Positions 27,192 through 36,226 of a stretch of 64,000 nt of DNA are shown piece by piece. The notes under the pieces were generated by a model. It was not told the DNA's origin. It made no database searches and saw only the letters and a list, made by a program, of their open reading frames with translations. The first letter of the stretch is position 1; the number at the start of each line of letters is the position of its first letter. A program made the translations under genes and the position numbers. This DNA is from Leptolyngbyaceae cyanobacterium JSC-12 (lineage in GTDB: Bacteria; Cyanobacteriota; Cyanobacteriia; Leptolyngbyales; Leptolyngbyaceae): the NCBI GenBank assembly GCA_000309945.1, contig CM001633.1, forward strand, positions 4,041,912 to 4,105,911. The letters run 5' to 3'.

Positions 27192-27533
27192 TTACTTCTT
27201 TCGAGTTGGGGGATAGATCGGGGGAGATTTGGGGATCACTAACCAACGGTAACGCCAGACCAATTGACCAATACTCAAAATTGAAACGATTTGTTGAATC
27301 CGCGCATACTGGGCACCTAGTTGCTGGCAGCGATCGCGCAATTGGCTAGTGCTTGCCTGCGCTTTGCGAATGGCATTGGGGGCAGGATAAAGCACATGAT
27401 CAACTGCTCGTTCAACGTCCAGAATACGCTCAGCGATAATAGCTAGTTGGCACCGAAACCGCCAAATTCGCCGAGCAACCATCAGGCAGGCTAGTCCAAC
27501 CAAAAAATTGTGAATTACAACAAATGTCACCAT
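27192..27533 (-). CDS. Conserved cyanobacterial membrane-associated hypothetical protein
   Basis: A 113-residue protein with an N-terminal hydrophobic segment (VTFVVIHNFLVGLACLMVAR, ~2-21), a helical middle and a second moderately hydrophobic stretch near 82-100. The C-terminus is basic and proline-rich (PKSPPIYPPTRKK). It belongs to the leftward run with the YtxH and DUF948 genes (88-base gap). I do not recognise a named domain; a structural role at the membrane is only a guess. Confidence 0.55.
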   Translation of the reverse strand: MVTFVVIHNFLVGLACLMVARRIWRFRCQLAIIAERILDVERAVDHVLYPAPNAIRKAQASTSQLRDRCQQLGAQYARIQQIVSILSIGQLVWRYRWLVIPKSPPIYPPTRKK

Positions 27534-27595
27534 CGCATATCTACGGATAGATTTAACTAATCTAGTGCACTCAAAAAATAAGACGAAAGACTGGT

Positions 27596-27967
27596 TTAAG
27601 GATGTAAACCTGTTAAGAAATCAGGTATTTTCAGAACATTAAAATAGACCAAAGCCACAATGATAACGGTATAAAGCGTTGTGCCACCTAGTCCAAATAA
27701 TAAATCTCGTTTGATATTCTGTTTGTCTTGATCAAAAAATATTTCTACCGCACCAAACTGCATCATGACGATGCCTAAAACATTTGAAAGCCAATAGCCA
27801 ACAATCGTTCCAGGTAAAAACCCATCTGGATGAAACCAGGCAACCCCGTAGCCAAATGCTAACGCGATGGGCAGGTTAAAAAATAAGTCATTCCACCAAG
27901 AAAGAGGAGACAACATATAACCGAGGCTCATTAGTGCGCCGCCGCGTAATTTCTTGAACAAATTCAT
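27596..27967 (-). CDS. Conserved cyanobacterial integral membrane protein
   Basis: A 123-residue protein with about three membrane spans (~25-45, ~52-72, ~92-112) and a short cytoplasmic loop DQDKQNIKRDLL. The N-terminus is a basic, amphipathic MNLFKKLRGGALMSLGYM. Function not recognised. It begins the leftward series that includes the DUF948/YtxH genes and faces away from the SLH protein gene. The ATG at 27967 is used. Confidence 0.55.
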   Translation of the reverse strand: MNLFKKLRGGALMSLGYMLSPLSWWNDLFFNLPIALAFGYGVAWFHPDGFLPGTIVGYWLSNVLGIVMMQFGAVEIFFDQDKQNIKRDLLFGLGGTTLYTVIIVALVYFNVLKIPDFLTGLHP

Positions 27968-28232
27968 TGCTACTAATTACCAACTGAGAGAACTTTAAGA
28001 TTTGCTTGCGTATTATTCTGCTTAAACGTCAGGGTGTCCTTCACAATACACTCTAGCTGTAAACTTAATCACCCATACCAGAGCGCACTTCCCATCTGGC
28101 AACGCGCTCGCAATCAAGCATCCAAATATCTAACAAAAGATTACGAATATCCCTCACCACCCATCCTGTTTTTCGTAAAGAAGACTAGAACATTAGCAGC
28201 ACGGTTTCTAAATTTCGGCATTGAAGACAATC

Positions 28233-30341
28233 ATGGTTCAATCCACCTCTCCCGCCACTTTATTTGTTAACCCTGCAACTGGCAACGACAATGCTGCCGG
28301 TTCCCAGGCTGCCCCATTCAAAACCATTAGTCGGGCGTTACGACAAGCGAAATCAGGCGATCGCATCCAGCTAGCCCCCGGCACCTACAACGCCACAACC
28401 GGGGAAACCTTTCCACTCGCCGTATCAGGAGGGGTCACAGTCATTGGTAATGAAGCGAACAAAGGAAATGGAATTTTAATTTCTGGCAGTGGTCGCTTCA
28501 TCAGTCGCACCTTTGCTGGACAAAACGTCACCTTGGTACTAGAAACCAACGCTCAACTTAGAGGAGTAACTGTTACCAATCCCGACACTCGCGGCACTGG
28601 AGTTTGGTTAGAATCTACGAATCCTGTCATTGTCAACTGCACCTTTACAAACTGCAAGCGCGAGGGCATCTTTGCTACGGGTAGCGCTAGTCCTGCCGTT
28701 TACGACAATGTCTCTACGAGAAATGATGCCAATGGCTTCAGTATTGCTCGCACTGCTAAAGGCGAATGGCGGCGCAACCTTTGCCAGAACACTGGGTTTG
28801 GGATTGTGATCAGTGATCAGGCTGCGCCATTTTTGGCAGAAAACCGCCTGATTGAAAACCGGAGTGGCTTGGTATTGGGGCAAGAATCTCGTCCAGTAAT
28901 GCGGGCCAATATTGTAGAACGGAATACAGGTGACGGCTTGACTCTGGTCGATCGCGCCTCTGCCGATTTAGGTAGCGGGCAAGATCCAGGACGCAATATT
29001 TTCCGCGACAACAAAGAATATGACATCAATAATTCCACTGCGAACAAACTGTTATCGGCAGGCAATCAGGTCAATCCAGCTCGGGTAAAAGGATTGATTG
29101 AATATCTTGCTAACGAAATCCCTGATCCGTCTCCCATCCCCGATCCATCTCCCATTCCTAACCCTAACCCTGGAGAACTAACAGATATTCGAGGACACTG
29201 GGCAGAAGGATTCATTCAAGGATTGGTTGCAAAAGGCTATATTAGCGGTTTTCCCGATGGCACTTTCAAGCCGGAAGATCCGATTACCCGCGCCCAATAT
29301 GCAGCCGTGATTTCGCGTGCATTTGAACTGCCCCGGAGACAACCTGCCGCTAATTTTGTGGATGTTCCGCAGACTTTTTGGGCGTTTCCCTTTATCCAGG
29401 AAGCAAACCAGATGGGGTTTATTTCAGGCTTTCCAGATAATACCTTCCGCCCTAATCAAAATCTGACACGGGTACAGGCGATCGTGTCGTTGATTGGCGG
29501 ATTGGGCTTAACAGGCGGAACGTTGGATGTTTTGACCTATTATTTTGATCGTGCTCAAATTCCCAGCTATGCCACTGAAAAAGTAGCTACTGCAACCCAA
29601 CGCCGGATTGTAGTGAATTATCCCAACGTACGCCAGCTAAAACCGATGCAGGATATCAGCCGTGCAGAGTTGGTGGCATTGGTGTATCAGGCGCTCGTAG
29701 CGCTGAATCAGGCTCCAGCGATCGCGTCCCCATTTATCATCAATGCCGATACCTCCGCGCCCATCTTTACGGATATTCAAGGACATTGGGCAGCTGATTT
29801 CATCACGGGGCTTGCTCGCCAAAACTTCATTGGCGGGTTTGAGGATGGCAGTTTCAAGCCTGATATTCCGATTAATCGTGCCCAATACGCATCGCTATTA
29901 GTGAATGCATTTAACCCACCTGCAAAACGACCAGCCATAGCCTTTTCAGATGTGGCTGCCAATTTTTGGGCAAAATCATTTATCGATCGCGCCTATCAAG
30001 CAGGATTCATTTCAGGCTTCCCAGATGGCAGCTTTAAACCAGGGCAAAATATCTTGAAACTTCAGGTCTTGACTTCCTTGGTGAGCGGGTTGAACTTAAC
30101 TGGAGCTGATCTCAACGCCTTAAATGCTTATGACGATCGCACTGCTATCCCTCAATACGCACAAGAACAGGTATCAATTGCTACTAAGCAAAAATTGGTG
30201 ATCAATTTTCCGAATCTGCGTCAGTTAACCCCGAACCGAGATGCGACCCGTGCTGAGGTGGCTGCAATTGTGTATCAGGCGTTGGTGAGGGCAGGGCGAT
30301 CGCCGGTCATCAACTCCCCTTATATCGTCTCAGTGCCTTAG
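28233..30341 (+). CDS. DUF1565 beta-helix protein with six SLH modules
   Basis: A 702-residue surface-type protein. Residues ~1-295 form a right-handed beta-helix of the DUF1565/pectin-lyase kind (LFVNPATGNDNAAGSQAAPF, TISRALRQAKSGDRIQLAPG, later VIVNCTFTNCKREGIFATGS). A PDPSPIP-type linker (~297-316) follows, then S-layer homology modules in two triplets (first ~318-495, second ~511-690): DIRGHWAEGFIQGL, FVDVPQTFWAFPFI, a degenerate one, then DIQGHWAADFITGL, FSDVAANFWAKSFI and another degenerate one. No N-terminal signal peptide is evident even from the ATG at 28233. SLH modules normally bind cell-wall polysaccharide. Isolated gene; long spacers on both sides. Confidence 0.85.
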   Translation: MVQSTSPATLFVNPATGNDNAAGSQAAPFKTISRALRQAKSGDRIQLAPGTYNATTGETFPLAVSGGVTVIGNEANKGNGILISGSGRFISRTFAGQNVTLVLETNAQLRGVTVTNPDTRGTGVWLESTNPVIVNCTFTNCKREGIFATGSASPAVYDNVSTRNDANGFSIARTAKGEWRRNLCQNTGFGIVISDQAAPFLAENRLIENRSGLVLGQESRPVMRANIVERNTGDGLTLVDRASADLGSGQDPGRNIFRDNKEYDINNSTANKLLSAGNQVNPARVKGLIEYLANEIPDPSPIPDPSPIPNPNPGELTDIRGHWAEGFIQGLVAKGYISGFPDGTFKPEDPITRAQYAAVISRAFELPRRQPAANFVDVPQTFWAFPFIQEANQMGFISGFPDNTFRPNQNLTRVQAIVSLIGGLGLTGGTLDVLTYYFDRAQIPSYATEKVATATQRRIVVNYPNVRQLKPMQDISRAELVALVYQALVALNQAPAIASPFIINADTSAPIFTDIQGHWAADFITGLARQNFIGGFEDGSFKPDIPINRAQYASLLVNAFNPPAKRPAIAFSDVAANFWAKSFIDRAYQAGFISGFPDGSFKPGQNILKLQVLTSLVSGLNLTGADLNALNAYDDRTAIPQYAQEQVSIATKQKLVINFPNLRQLTPNRDATRAEVAAIVYQALVRAGRSPVINSPYIVSVP

Positions 30342-30709
30342 AGGATGATCTTTTGAAGTCCCGGTTTCTAGTGATCGGGACGACTAAAGTCGTGACTACG
30401 AACATAAGAACACGGATGAATGCGGCTGTTTTTTGGGGTTTGGAGTGATGGTTTTAACTATCCCCGCCCTTTTCAAACATCCTCTCAACGGAACTGGCAT
30501 AAAAGGCTGATATAAAAAGGTGGAAGCACGCTAACTGTGCCTCCACCCTCTCAATAAAGCGTTTCTAGTAAAGCGTTAAACCCCGATGATAGAGAAAGTG
30601 GGTTGACGGACTCTTAGACTTGATTCAGTTAACTGAATCAATACCGAAAGAACACGGATTGCATGAATCATTTTATACCACAGTATCGTCTTGGGGTACA
30701 AGCGGATTC
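30342..30709. other. Intergenic region with repeat-like palindromes
   Basis: A 368-base convergent spacer. It has GTCCCG...CGGGAC around 30358-30381 overlapping the palindrome ACGACTAAAGTCGT (30380-30393), a motif family commonly dispersed in cyanobacterial genomes, and the leftward terminator at 30512-30549. No gene is supported. Confidence 0.45.
30512..30549 (-). terminator. Rho-independent terminator downstream of ispH
   Basis: Read leftward: GGGTGGAGGCAC, loop AGTTAGC, GTGCTTCCACC, then TTTTTATA. An eleven-pair stem (one mismatch) followed by a T-run, about 160 bases after the ispH stop. Confidence 0.7.
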
Positions 30710-31918
30710 TTAAACGGCATAAGCCGCGACTTTCAATTCAAAAATTTTTTCCAATACATCCTCTACAACTTTGTCAGGAGTGGAAGCACCAGATGTTACT
30801 CCAATGGTGATTGGACCTTCGGGGAGCCAATTGTTAGTCACTTCCAGATCGCGATGCAGGGGCTTGTGTTCCACTTGGTTGCCTGGCTTGATTCGGGCGG
30901 CACTATCAATGTGGTATGAGGGAATGCCTCGATCAATCGCGATCTCTTGCAAATGGGTCGTGTTGGATGAATTGTAACCACCGATCACAACCATCAGGTC
31001 TAGTTTTTCTTGCACCAGGTCAAACATGGCATCCTGGCGTTCCTGGGTGGCGTCGCAGATGGTATTGAAGCTGAGAAAGTGTTGATTGAGCTGATCGGGA
31101 CCATATTTTTTCATCATGGTGTGTTCCAGCAATTTTCCAATTTGCTCGGTTTCCCCTTTCAGCATCGTTGTTTGATTCGCGATCCCAATGCGCTCCAAAT
31201 CGCGATCGGGGTCAAACCCTTGAGAACAAGCGCGGTTAAATTTTGCCATGAATGCATTGCGATCGCCGCCACTCAGAATATAGTTAGCAACATACTCTGC
31301 TTCCTGCATATTCAGCACAATCAAGTAGGTTCCAGCGAAGGAACTGGTTGCAATGGTTTCTTCGTGATTATATTTCCCGTGGATAATGGAGGTGTACTGT
31401 GTCTTTTTGTGCTTTTCTACTGTATTCCAGACCTTCGATACCCAAGGGCACGTAGTATCTACAATGGTGCAACCGTTTTCGTTGAGATACTGCATCTCTT
31501 GCACACTGGCTCCAAACGCGGGCAGAATCACCACATCTCCCTTATCCACCACTGAAAAGTTTTTAATGCCTTGTTCAACTGGAATGAACTGCACATTCAT
31601 TTCCCGCAGGCGTTGGTTGACTGATGGGTTATGAATAATTTCATTGGTGATCCAGATGCGCTCGTTGGGAAAGTGAGTGCGTGTTTCATACGCCATTGCA
31701 ACTGCACGTTCAACTCCCCAACAAAACCCAAACGCTTCAGCAAGCCGAATGGTGACATCGCCACGAGTGAGTGTGTAGTGGTTCTCTCGAATTTGCTGAA
31801 TTAGGCTACTCTGATACTCTGCCTGCATCAAGCCAGAAACTTTGTCCTCATGCCCAAACCCTTTACGGTGGTAATTTTCGGAACTATTAAGTGATCGCTT
31901 AAATGCTTTCGTATCCAT
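30710..31918 (-). CDS. ispH: 4-hydroxy-3-methylbut-2-enyl diphosphate reductase
   Basis: A 402-residue IspH (LytB), the last enzyme of the MEP pathway, reducing HMBPP to IPP and DMAPP with a [4Fe-4S] cluster; electrons come from ferredoxin in cyanobacteria. The cluster cysteines lie in [19 protein letters not shown] (~68), [18 protein letters not shown] (~152) and [14 protein letters not shown] (~285); the catalytic Glu and His are in [12 protein letters not shown] and [11 protein letters not shown]. The length and N-terminal extension match the cyanobacterial/plant-type enzyme (about 400 residues), longer than E. coli IspH (316). It is divergent from the RNA-binding protein gene. Confidence 0.97.
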   Translation of the reverse strand: MDTKAFKRSLNSSENYHRKGFGHEDKVSGLMQAEYQSSLIQQIRENHYTLTRGDVTIRLAEAFGFCWGVERAVAMAYETRTHFPNERIWITNEIIHNPSVNQRLREMNVQFIPVEQGIKNFSVVDKGDVVILPAFGASVQEMQYLNENGCTIVDTTCPWVSKVWNTVEKHKKTQYTSIIHGKYNHEETIATSSFAGTYLIVLNMQEAEYVANYILSGGDRNAFMAKFNRACSQGFDPDRDLERIGIANQTTMLKGETEQIGKLLEHTMMKKYGPDQLNQHFLSFNTICDATQERQDAMFDLVQEKLDLMVVIGGYNSSNTTHLQEIAIDRGIPSYHIDSAARIKPGNQVEHKPLHRDLEVTNNWLPEGPITIGVTSGASTPDKVVEDVLEKIFELKVAAYAV

Positions 31919-32083
31919 TCAATATTTGCCCTCTTCGTTGTGCGTTCTATACCTGCCTGAATGCCTCTCCATCATACGGTGTCTTGGTAAACGGCTGAAA
32001 CCCTGAGATTTACAGCACAAACTTTCACCTTTTGTGCCTAGACAAGGTGACGAAATTATGCTGTTTTTATTAATGGATTCGGT

Positions 32084-32089
32084 TATAAT
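32084..32089 (+). promoter_or_regulatory. -10 element of the RNA-binding protein gene
   Basis: A perfect TATAAT ahead of an approximately 100-base untranslated leader that ends at the GTG of the RRM gene (32197). Cyanobacterial rbp genes of this type often have long leaders and are cold-induced; a regulatory leader is inferred. Confidence 0.5.
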
Positions 32090-32196
32090 AACGCTCAAAC
32101 TGCTTACTGGGTTAATTGAAATCAGCAGAGAATAAAGTCTCCATTGCTAATCGTTGGCTCGGAAAGTGTTCTTGCAAGAATGGTTTGGAGAAAAGT

Positions 32197-32469
32197 GTGA
32201 CTATCTACGTGGGAAATCTGTCATTCCAGGCAGAAGAAGAAGATATCCGCGAGGTATTTTCCGAGTATGGAAAGGTCAGTCGCGTTAGCCTGCCAACTGA
32301 TCGCGAGACAGGTCGAAAGCGAGGCTTCGCGTTTGTGGATATGGAGAGCGATGCAGAAGAGGATGCTGCGATCGCAGAACTCGATGGGGCAGAATGGCTC
32401 GGACGTGAGCTGAAGGTCAATAAAGCCAAGCCACGGGAAAGCGGTGGTAATCGGGGAAATGGCAGGTAA
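32197..32469 (+). CDS. RRM-type RNA-binding protein
   Basis: A 90-residue protein made of a single RNA-recognition motif with a short Gly/Arg tail. RNP2 is IYVGNLSF (~3-10) and RNP1 is KRGFAFVDM (~41-49). Proteins of this family in cyanobacteria are cold- or stress-inducible RNA-binding proteins, and some take part in mRNA localisation. The start is the GTG at 32197, with GGAG seven bases upstream; the frame is open further, to 32116, but without homology. It is preceded by a TATAAT promoter near 32084 and divergent from ispH. Confidence 0.9.
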   Translation: MTIYVGNLSFQAEEEDIREVFSEYGKVSRVSLPTDRETGRKRGFAFVDMESDAEEDAAIAELDGAEWLGRELKVNKAKPRESGGNRGNGR

Positions 32470-32527
32470 ATACCATTGGCTTATCCTTGCCTGCTCCTGA
32501 AAGCCAACCAATTCGTACTCTTTTGCT

Positions 32528-32965
32528 ATGCAGGGTGAACCCTTGGTATCGCTTGGTCAACCCGTTATTTTAGGATTTGATCCGGGTCGTCGTAAATGCG
32601 GGATGGCAGTAATGGGAGTTGATCGAGTGTTGTACTATCATCAGGTGATTGATTCCGTTTCTGCGATCGCAACCCTTGAGCAACTTCGTTCTCGGTTCCC
32701 TGTTTCCCTGATGGTAATGGGGAACCAGACATCATCCAAAGAATGGAAGCGCAAACTAGATGAGACACTTGAGAATCCGCTACGAATCGTTATGGTTGAT
32801 GAACGCAATAGTACCTTAGAAGCCCGCGATCGCTATTGGCAAATGCATCCACCAAGCGGATTTAAGAAGTTGCTTCCTCAAGCCCTCCGCAGCATTCCAC
32901 AACCGATTGATGATATTGTTGCAATCTTACTGATCGAGCGCTACCTAGAGCAACTGATACACTGA
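32528..32965 (+). CDS. YqgF/RuvX-type RNase H-fold nuclease
   Basis: A 145-residue protein of the YqgF superfamily, associated with pre-16S rRNA 5'-end maturation and Holliday-junction resolvase-like folds. The motifs are LGFDPGRRKCGMAVMGVD (~13-30) with the catalytic aspartate and MVDERNSTLEARDRYW (~87-102). This shape matches the second cyanobacterial YqgF-like group rather than canonical RuvX. The ATG at 32528 is used. It lies 59 bases after the RNA-binding protein gene, and RNA processing is a reasonable shared theme. Confidence 0.78.
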   Translation: MQGEPLVSLGQPVILGFDPGRRKCGMAVMGVDRVLYYHQVIDSVSAIATLEQLRSRFPVSLMVMGNQTSSKEWKRKLDETLENPLRIVMVDERNSTLEARDRYWQMHPPSGFKKLLPQALRSIPQPIDDIVAILLIERYLEQLIH

Positions 32966-32992
32966 CTCAGTTTGATGCACCAGGTTTGTGTC

Positions 32993-33256
32993 TCAAACAT
33001 CACCGCGAATCGTAAACGAGTAATCGCCTCCGGGTTCTAGTTGATAATCCCGTTGCTCTAGAAACCGACCTAGTGGTTCCTTAATCAAAGCCCGTCCTAA
33101 TGAAGGCTGAACGACAAGTTCTCCTCGTCGGAAACACCATTCAAACTGCCATTCATATTGATTTGCACGAACTTCTCCTGCTAGCGTACCTTGCTGCCAA
33201 CATTGACGGGTAATTCGCACATAAGCGGTAGTTTGAGGTAAGCGATTAGAAGCCAC
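32993..33256 (-). CDS. DUF3146 family protein
   Basis: An 87-residue protein that matches the cyanobacterial DUF3146 pattern: TTAYVRITRQCWQQGTLAGE (~9-28), VVQPSLGRALIKEPLGRFLE (~48-67) and the terminal QLEPGGDYSFTIRGD. Beta-rich, with no membrane span; unknown function. It starts with a GTG (33256). It is in a leftward run with the next hypothetical and pth. Confidence 0.7.
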   Translation of the reverse strand: MASNRLPQTTAYVRITRQCWQQGTLAGEVRANQYEWQFEWCFRRGELVVQPSLGRALIKEPLGRFLEQRDYQLEPGGDYSFTIRGDV

Positions 33257-33287
33257 AAGTAAAAAGTGATTTGAGAGTAACTAACTA

Positions 33288-33596
33288 CTAGCGCCTCGAT
33301 GTTCTTGCTAATTGAGCATCCGGTTCAAATACCCACAATACCAGCCCCCTCCGGACTTGCGTCAAGATAACCGCATTGCCTCGTGCCATCAAGCGTTCAG
33401 CGGCTCGATGGGCAGCGCCTAAATCAGCATAGGCTCGGACAAAACCATAGAAACGATTACCATACCAGACGGCGCTTGTGGGCTTTGGGTCGTTAGGTAA
33501 GATAATATGGCAATTTTTAACGGATTTTCCATTCAATACAGGAAATGGAACGGATGGGGAATCTGGTTGGGACATTGTGGAGGCTTGACTGACCAT
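33288..33596 (-). CDS. Conserved cyanobacterial hypothetical protein
   Basis: A 102-residue protein. The C-terminal half has a compact pattern I recognise from cyanobacteria (VWYGNRFYGFVRAYADLGAA, AAERLMARGNAVILTQVRRG, LVLWVFEPDAQLA) but no assigned function. The first ~20 residues are Ser/Pro-rich; an inner start at 33575 is possible. It is between DUF3146 and pth on the same strand. Confidence 0.6.
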   Translation of the reverse strand: MVSQASTMSQPDSPSVPFPVLNGKSVKNCHIILPNDPKPTSAVWYGNRFYGFVRAYADLGAAHRAAERLMARGNAVILTQVRRGLVLWVFEPDAQLARTSRR

Positions 33597-33679
33597 AAGG
33601 ATATTTTCCAGGGTATGAATCTACTGAAGTATTTACCAACAGTCGAAATACAGAATCGAGCTATCCAATTCAGCGGATT

Positions 33680-34330
33680 TTATGTCTGAGTTTCCGAAAT
33701 ACTGCGACTATTGTAAAGGCTCATTGCTTTGGCTATTCCTTGTGTAAGGCTGCATTCAATGGCATCAGCAGCGAGTTGCACAACCTCAGTCATCATAGCG
33801 GCTTCCATGGGTGCAAACTTACCCAGTACATGAGAAATAGTGTCTTTGTCGCCTTTTTCGGCTTTGGCACTACCAATACCAATCCGCAGGCGTGGGAAGT
33901 GTTGAGTGCCTAGATGGGCGATCGCGGATTTCATCCCGTTGTGCCCACCTGCCGACCCAGAAAGTCGCATCCGGAGCTTACCAATGGGCAAATCCATATC
34001 GTCATAGATGACCAATACGGACTCTGGTGGCAATTTGTACCAGTCAACCACTGCTCGCATTGCCTGTCCGGAGTTGTTCATGAAGGTTTGGGGTTTCAGT
34101 AACCGGATCTTTTGAGCACCGGGTGCGATGCCTTCACCAAAAATTCCATGAAACTTCTTTTGCTCGGATAGGCTGATGTGCCAATACTGCGCCAATAAAT
34201 CTACCACATCAAAGCCGATGTTATGGCGAGTGCGATCGTACTTCGCACCGGGGTTTCCCAGGCCCACAATTAACTGAGGCTTCACCGCTTCGAGGATATT
34301 TTTGTTCTGGGTAGGTTGAGTCTCTGTCAT
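33680..34330 (-). CDS. pth: Peptidyl-tRNA hydrolase
   Basis: A 216-residue Pth that releases peptidyl moieties from tRNA dropped by ribosomes. The family signatures are LIVGLGNPGAKYDRTRHNIGF (split; ~20-40) with the catalytic His, KPQTFMNNSG, the DDMDLPIGKLRMRLSG block with the catalytic Asp, and GGHNGMKSAIAHLGT. About 15 residues longer at the N-terminus than E. coli Pth. ATG at 34330. It is 12 bases downstream of the GNAT gene and forms a leftward operon with tatA and GNAT. Confidence 0.96.
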   Translation of the reverse strand: MTETQPTQNKNILEAVKPQLIVGLGNPGAKYDRTRHNIGFDVVDLLAQYWHISLSEQKKFHGIFGEGIAPGAQKIRLLKPQTFMNNSGQAMRAVVDWYKLPPESVLVIYDDMDLPIGKLRMRLSGSAGGHNGMKSAIAHLGTQHFPRLRIGIGSAKAEKGDKDTISHVLGKFAPMEAAMMTEVVQLAADAIECSLTQGIAKAMSLYNSRSISETQT

Positions 34331-34342
34331 TCCCTGCCTTGA

Positions 34343-34783
34343 TTACAAAAGTGATTTACGAAAGCAAATAATTCGTTCAACTTCCTCAAAGCCATTCGCC
34401 AGATGCGTCATGTAACTAATTGAGTTGTCTATCAAGCAATCACTGGCCATTTCTACAATGCCCTGAGAACGCGCCCACTGTTCTGCTGCACGCAGCAGTT
34501 GACTGGCAATACCTTGTCGTCGCAAGTCTTCATCGATGTATAAACCTTCAACATAGGCAACTCGATTGCCATCGCAGCCTTCAGCATAGTCTCGAATACG
34601 GGTTTCCAGAAAGCCACCAAGTTTGCCGTTGCCGCGATCGTGCACAAAGGTTTCCAGGTCAGGGGTTTGCTTCTGATAAAACGCCTTAATCTCCTGCGAA
34701 TGTTCGTTGCTGCTATCTGCCCAAAGCAAACATCGCATCCGTCGCCACTCTGCCTCATCTGCTAGTGTGACTGGACGAATCAT
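34343..34783 (-). CDS. GNAT acetyltransferase, AAC(6')-like
   Basis: A 146-residue GNAT-fold acetyltransferase. The start MIRPVTLADEAEWRRMRCLLW and the acetyl-CoA loop VEGLYIDEDLRRQGIASQLL (~85-104) resemble aminoglycoside 6'-N-acetyltransferases of the chromosomal type, but similarity of the GNAT scaffold does not fix a substrate. The start ATG at 34783 is five bases past the tatA stop, which decides against the longer frame that would overlap tatA. The gene is co-directional with tatA and pth. Confidence 0.75.
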   Translation of the reverse strand: MIRPVTLADEAEWRRMRCLLWADSSNEHSQEIKAFYQKQTPDLETFVHDRGNGKLGGFLETRIRDYAEGCDGNRVAYVEGLYIDEDLRRQGIASQLLRAAEQWARSQGIVEMASDCLIDNSISYMTHLANGFEEVERIICFRKSLL

Positions 34784-34787
34784 CGAG

Positions 34788-35123
34788 TTAGCTAGATTGT
34801 TCGCTAGATGTGGCTTCTGCAACCGAAGCCACAGGTTCAGCTTCAACAACCGTCGTTTCGCCAACCGCTGATTCAGGTGCGGGTGATAAAGCTGGCTGTT
34901 CAGGTTCTTCTAGCTTGGCTTCCATTGGTTGTTTAACTGCTTTCTCAATCTGCTCGGCTTCTCGCTTGAACTCGTTCTGAAATTCATTCGAAGCCTCTTG
35001 AAAACCACGAATGGCCTTCCCTAAACTACGACCAATTTCTGGCAACTTTTTGGGACCGAATACTAACAGCGCAATGACAAAAATTAGCGCCATTTCTGGT
35101 AATCCAATACCAAAAATATTCAT
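34788..35123 (-). CDS. tatA: Sec-independent protein translocase TatA
   Basis: A 111-residue TatA/E-family subunit of the twin-arginine translocase. It has a short N-terminal span (GLPEMALIFVIALLVFGPKK, ~7-26), the hinge FGPKKLPEIGRSLGKAI and an amphipathic helix, followed by an acidic Glu/Ala/Pro-rich tail. The ATG at 35123 has AGGAGG nine bases upstream. It heads the leftward run tatA-GNAT-pth; TatC is not in this window. Confidence 0.93.
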   Translation of the reverse strand: MNIFGIGLPEMALIFVIALLVFGPKKLPEIGRSLGKAIRGFQEASNEFQNEFKREAEQIEKAVKQPMEAKLEEPEQPALSPAPESAVGETTVVEAEPVASVAEATSSEQSS

Positions 35124-35252
35124 AGTGCAGCCTCCTACTAATAAATGACGTTTAATGTTCTTAACGGTTTTCCTACTGGGAAACTTTTGCTGAATCAGTG
35201 CGTCTCGATATTCAACAGTAACTCACTTACACTCTCACAGGATTTAAACACT

Positions 35253-36038
35253 ATGAATACGCTGTTGAACTTGCGTATTGCTGCGCTGGCGACGCTTGCG
35301 CTGTCTTCGGTTGGATATTCGCAATCGGCGATCGCAAATTCGCTATTCAGTCAACTAGAAGTTGATCAAAGCAAGTATGTGATGGTTGCTTCTCCCTATG
35401 GTGGTGGTCTCCATCAACTTCTAATTCTAAAACAGATTAGCAATGCTCGTCCTTGCTGGAGCGAGAGCGGTGCTAGTCCAACGACCATTAACCCCTTGCT
35501 GCTGGAGTTTGACTTTACCGATATTTGCGGACGCAGTACTGACAGTAATGGTTACTCGGTTCGCGTAGGTGGGGAAGATTTGAATTGGCGTTATAGCTTT
35601 CGGGTCGTCAGACGCAACAATGATTTGCACCTGATTGCCGTATCCAATGTGGATCGCACGGCACCTGAATTGTTAATTGCCAGAACCCGTGGTTTAACTC
35701 AAGGGTTTGCCAAATTTTACCCAGAGCCCGGTTGGCGCTTAGCAGAGCGAGCTTATCAAGGTTCTTCCGTGGGGCACATTTACCTGACGAATGATCAAAG
35801 TCTTGCGAGTTTGAATGCGACCGCGATCGCTGCTCGTCCTGTTTCCTCCTCTATCCCGTGGACTTCATCTGTTACGCCTTCTGTTTCTGCCCCGATCTCG
35901 AACACTTCCGTGGTTAGCACACCTGTGGTGACGGTCAAGCCTGCTCCTGTGGTTTCAACTCCTCAGCCTGCGACGCAACCAACTAAGTCCAAACCTGCGC
36001 CCAAACGTAGCTGGTGGCAGCGTATTTTGGGGCGATAA
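35253..36038 (+). CDS. DUF3747 secreted protein
   Basis: A 261-residue protein with a cleavable-looking signal peptide (LRIAALATLALSSVGYSQSA, ~6-25, Ala-x-Ala-like AIAN) and a DUF3747 domain (~30-170: DQSKYVMVASPYGGGLHQLL, TDICGRSTDSNGYSVRVGG, GLTQGFAKFYPEPGWRLAER). A Ser/Thr/Pro/Val-rich low-complexity region (~195-250) follows, and a basic WWQRILGR terminus. It is probably exported to the cell envelope or matrix. The ATG at 35253 gives the signal peptide; the frame upstream (to 35145) is not needed. Confidence 0.78.
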   Translation: MNTLLNLRIAALATLALSSVGYSQSAIANSLFSQLEVDQSKYVMVASPYGGGLHQLLILKQISNARPCWSESGASPTTINPLLLEFDFTDICGRSTDSNGYSVRVGGEDLNWRYSFRVVRRNNDLHLIAVSNVDRTAPELLIARTRGLTQGFAKFYPEPGWRLAERAYQGSSVGHIYLTNDQSLASLNATAIAARPVSSSIPWTSSVTPSVSAPISNTSVVSTPVVTVKPAPVVSTPQPATQPTKSKPAPKRSWWQRILGR

Positions 36039-36226
36039 ATTCCTTAGTCCAAATTTGAGTGTTGAGATATGAGGTAATCCAGGTTATGAACTCAGCACTA
36101 AATCAATAGCTGAAGAGATAATCAGGGTCTTCTACCATTTTTTCGTTACTGTCCCTTATAATTCATCGTAATAATTCGGAATAGCACTATTAAGCGTCAG
36201 TTGATTTTTTTCTAAACAGCACGCCA

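Noticed and set aside
28034-28270. Small rightward ORF before the SLH gene
   Set aside because: Overlaps the start of the SLH gene in another frame, with no homology or ribosome site.
30620-31634. Rightward ORFs at 30620-30977 and 31010-31634
   Set aside because: Antisense shadows of ispH; the ispH frame shows all cluster motifs.
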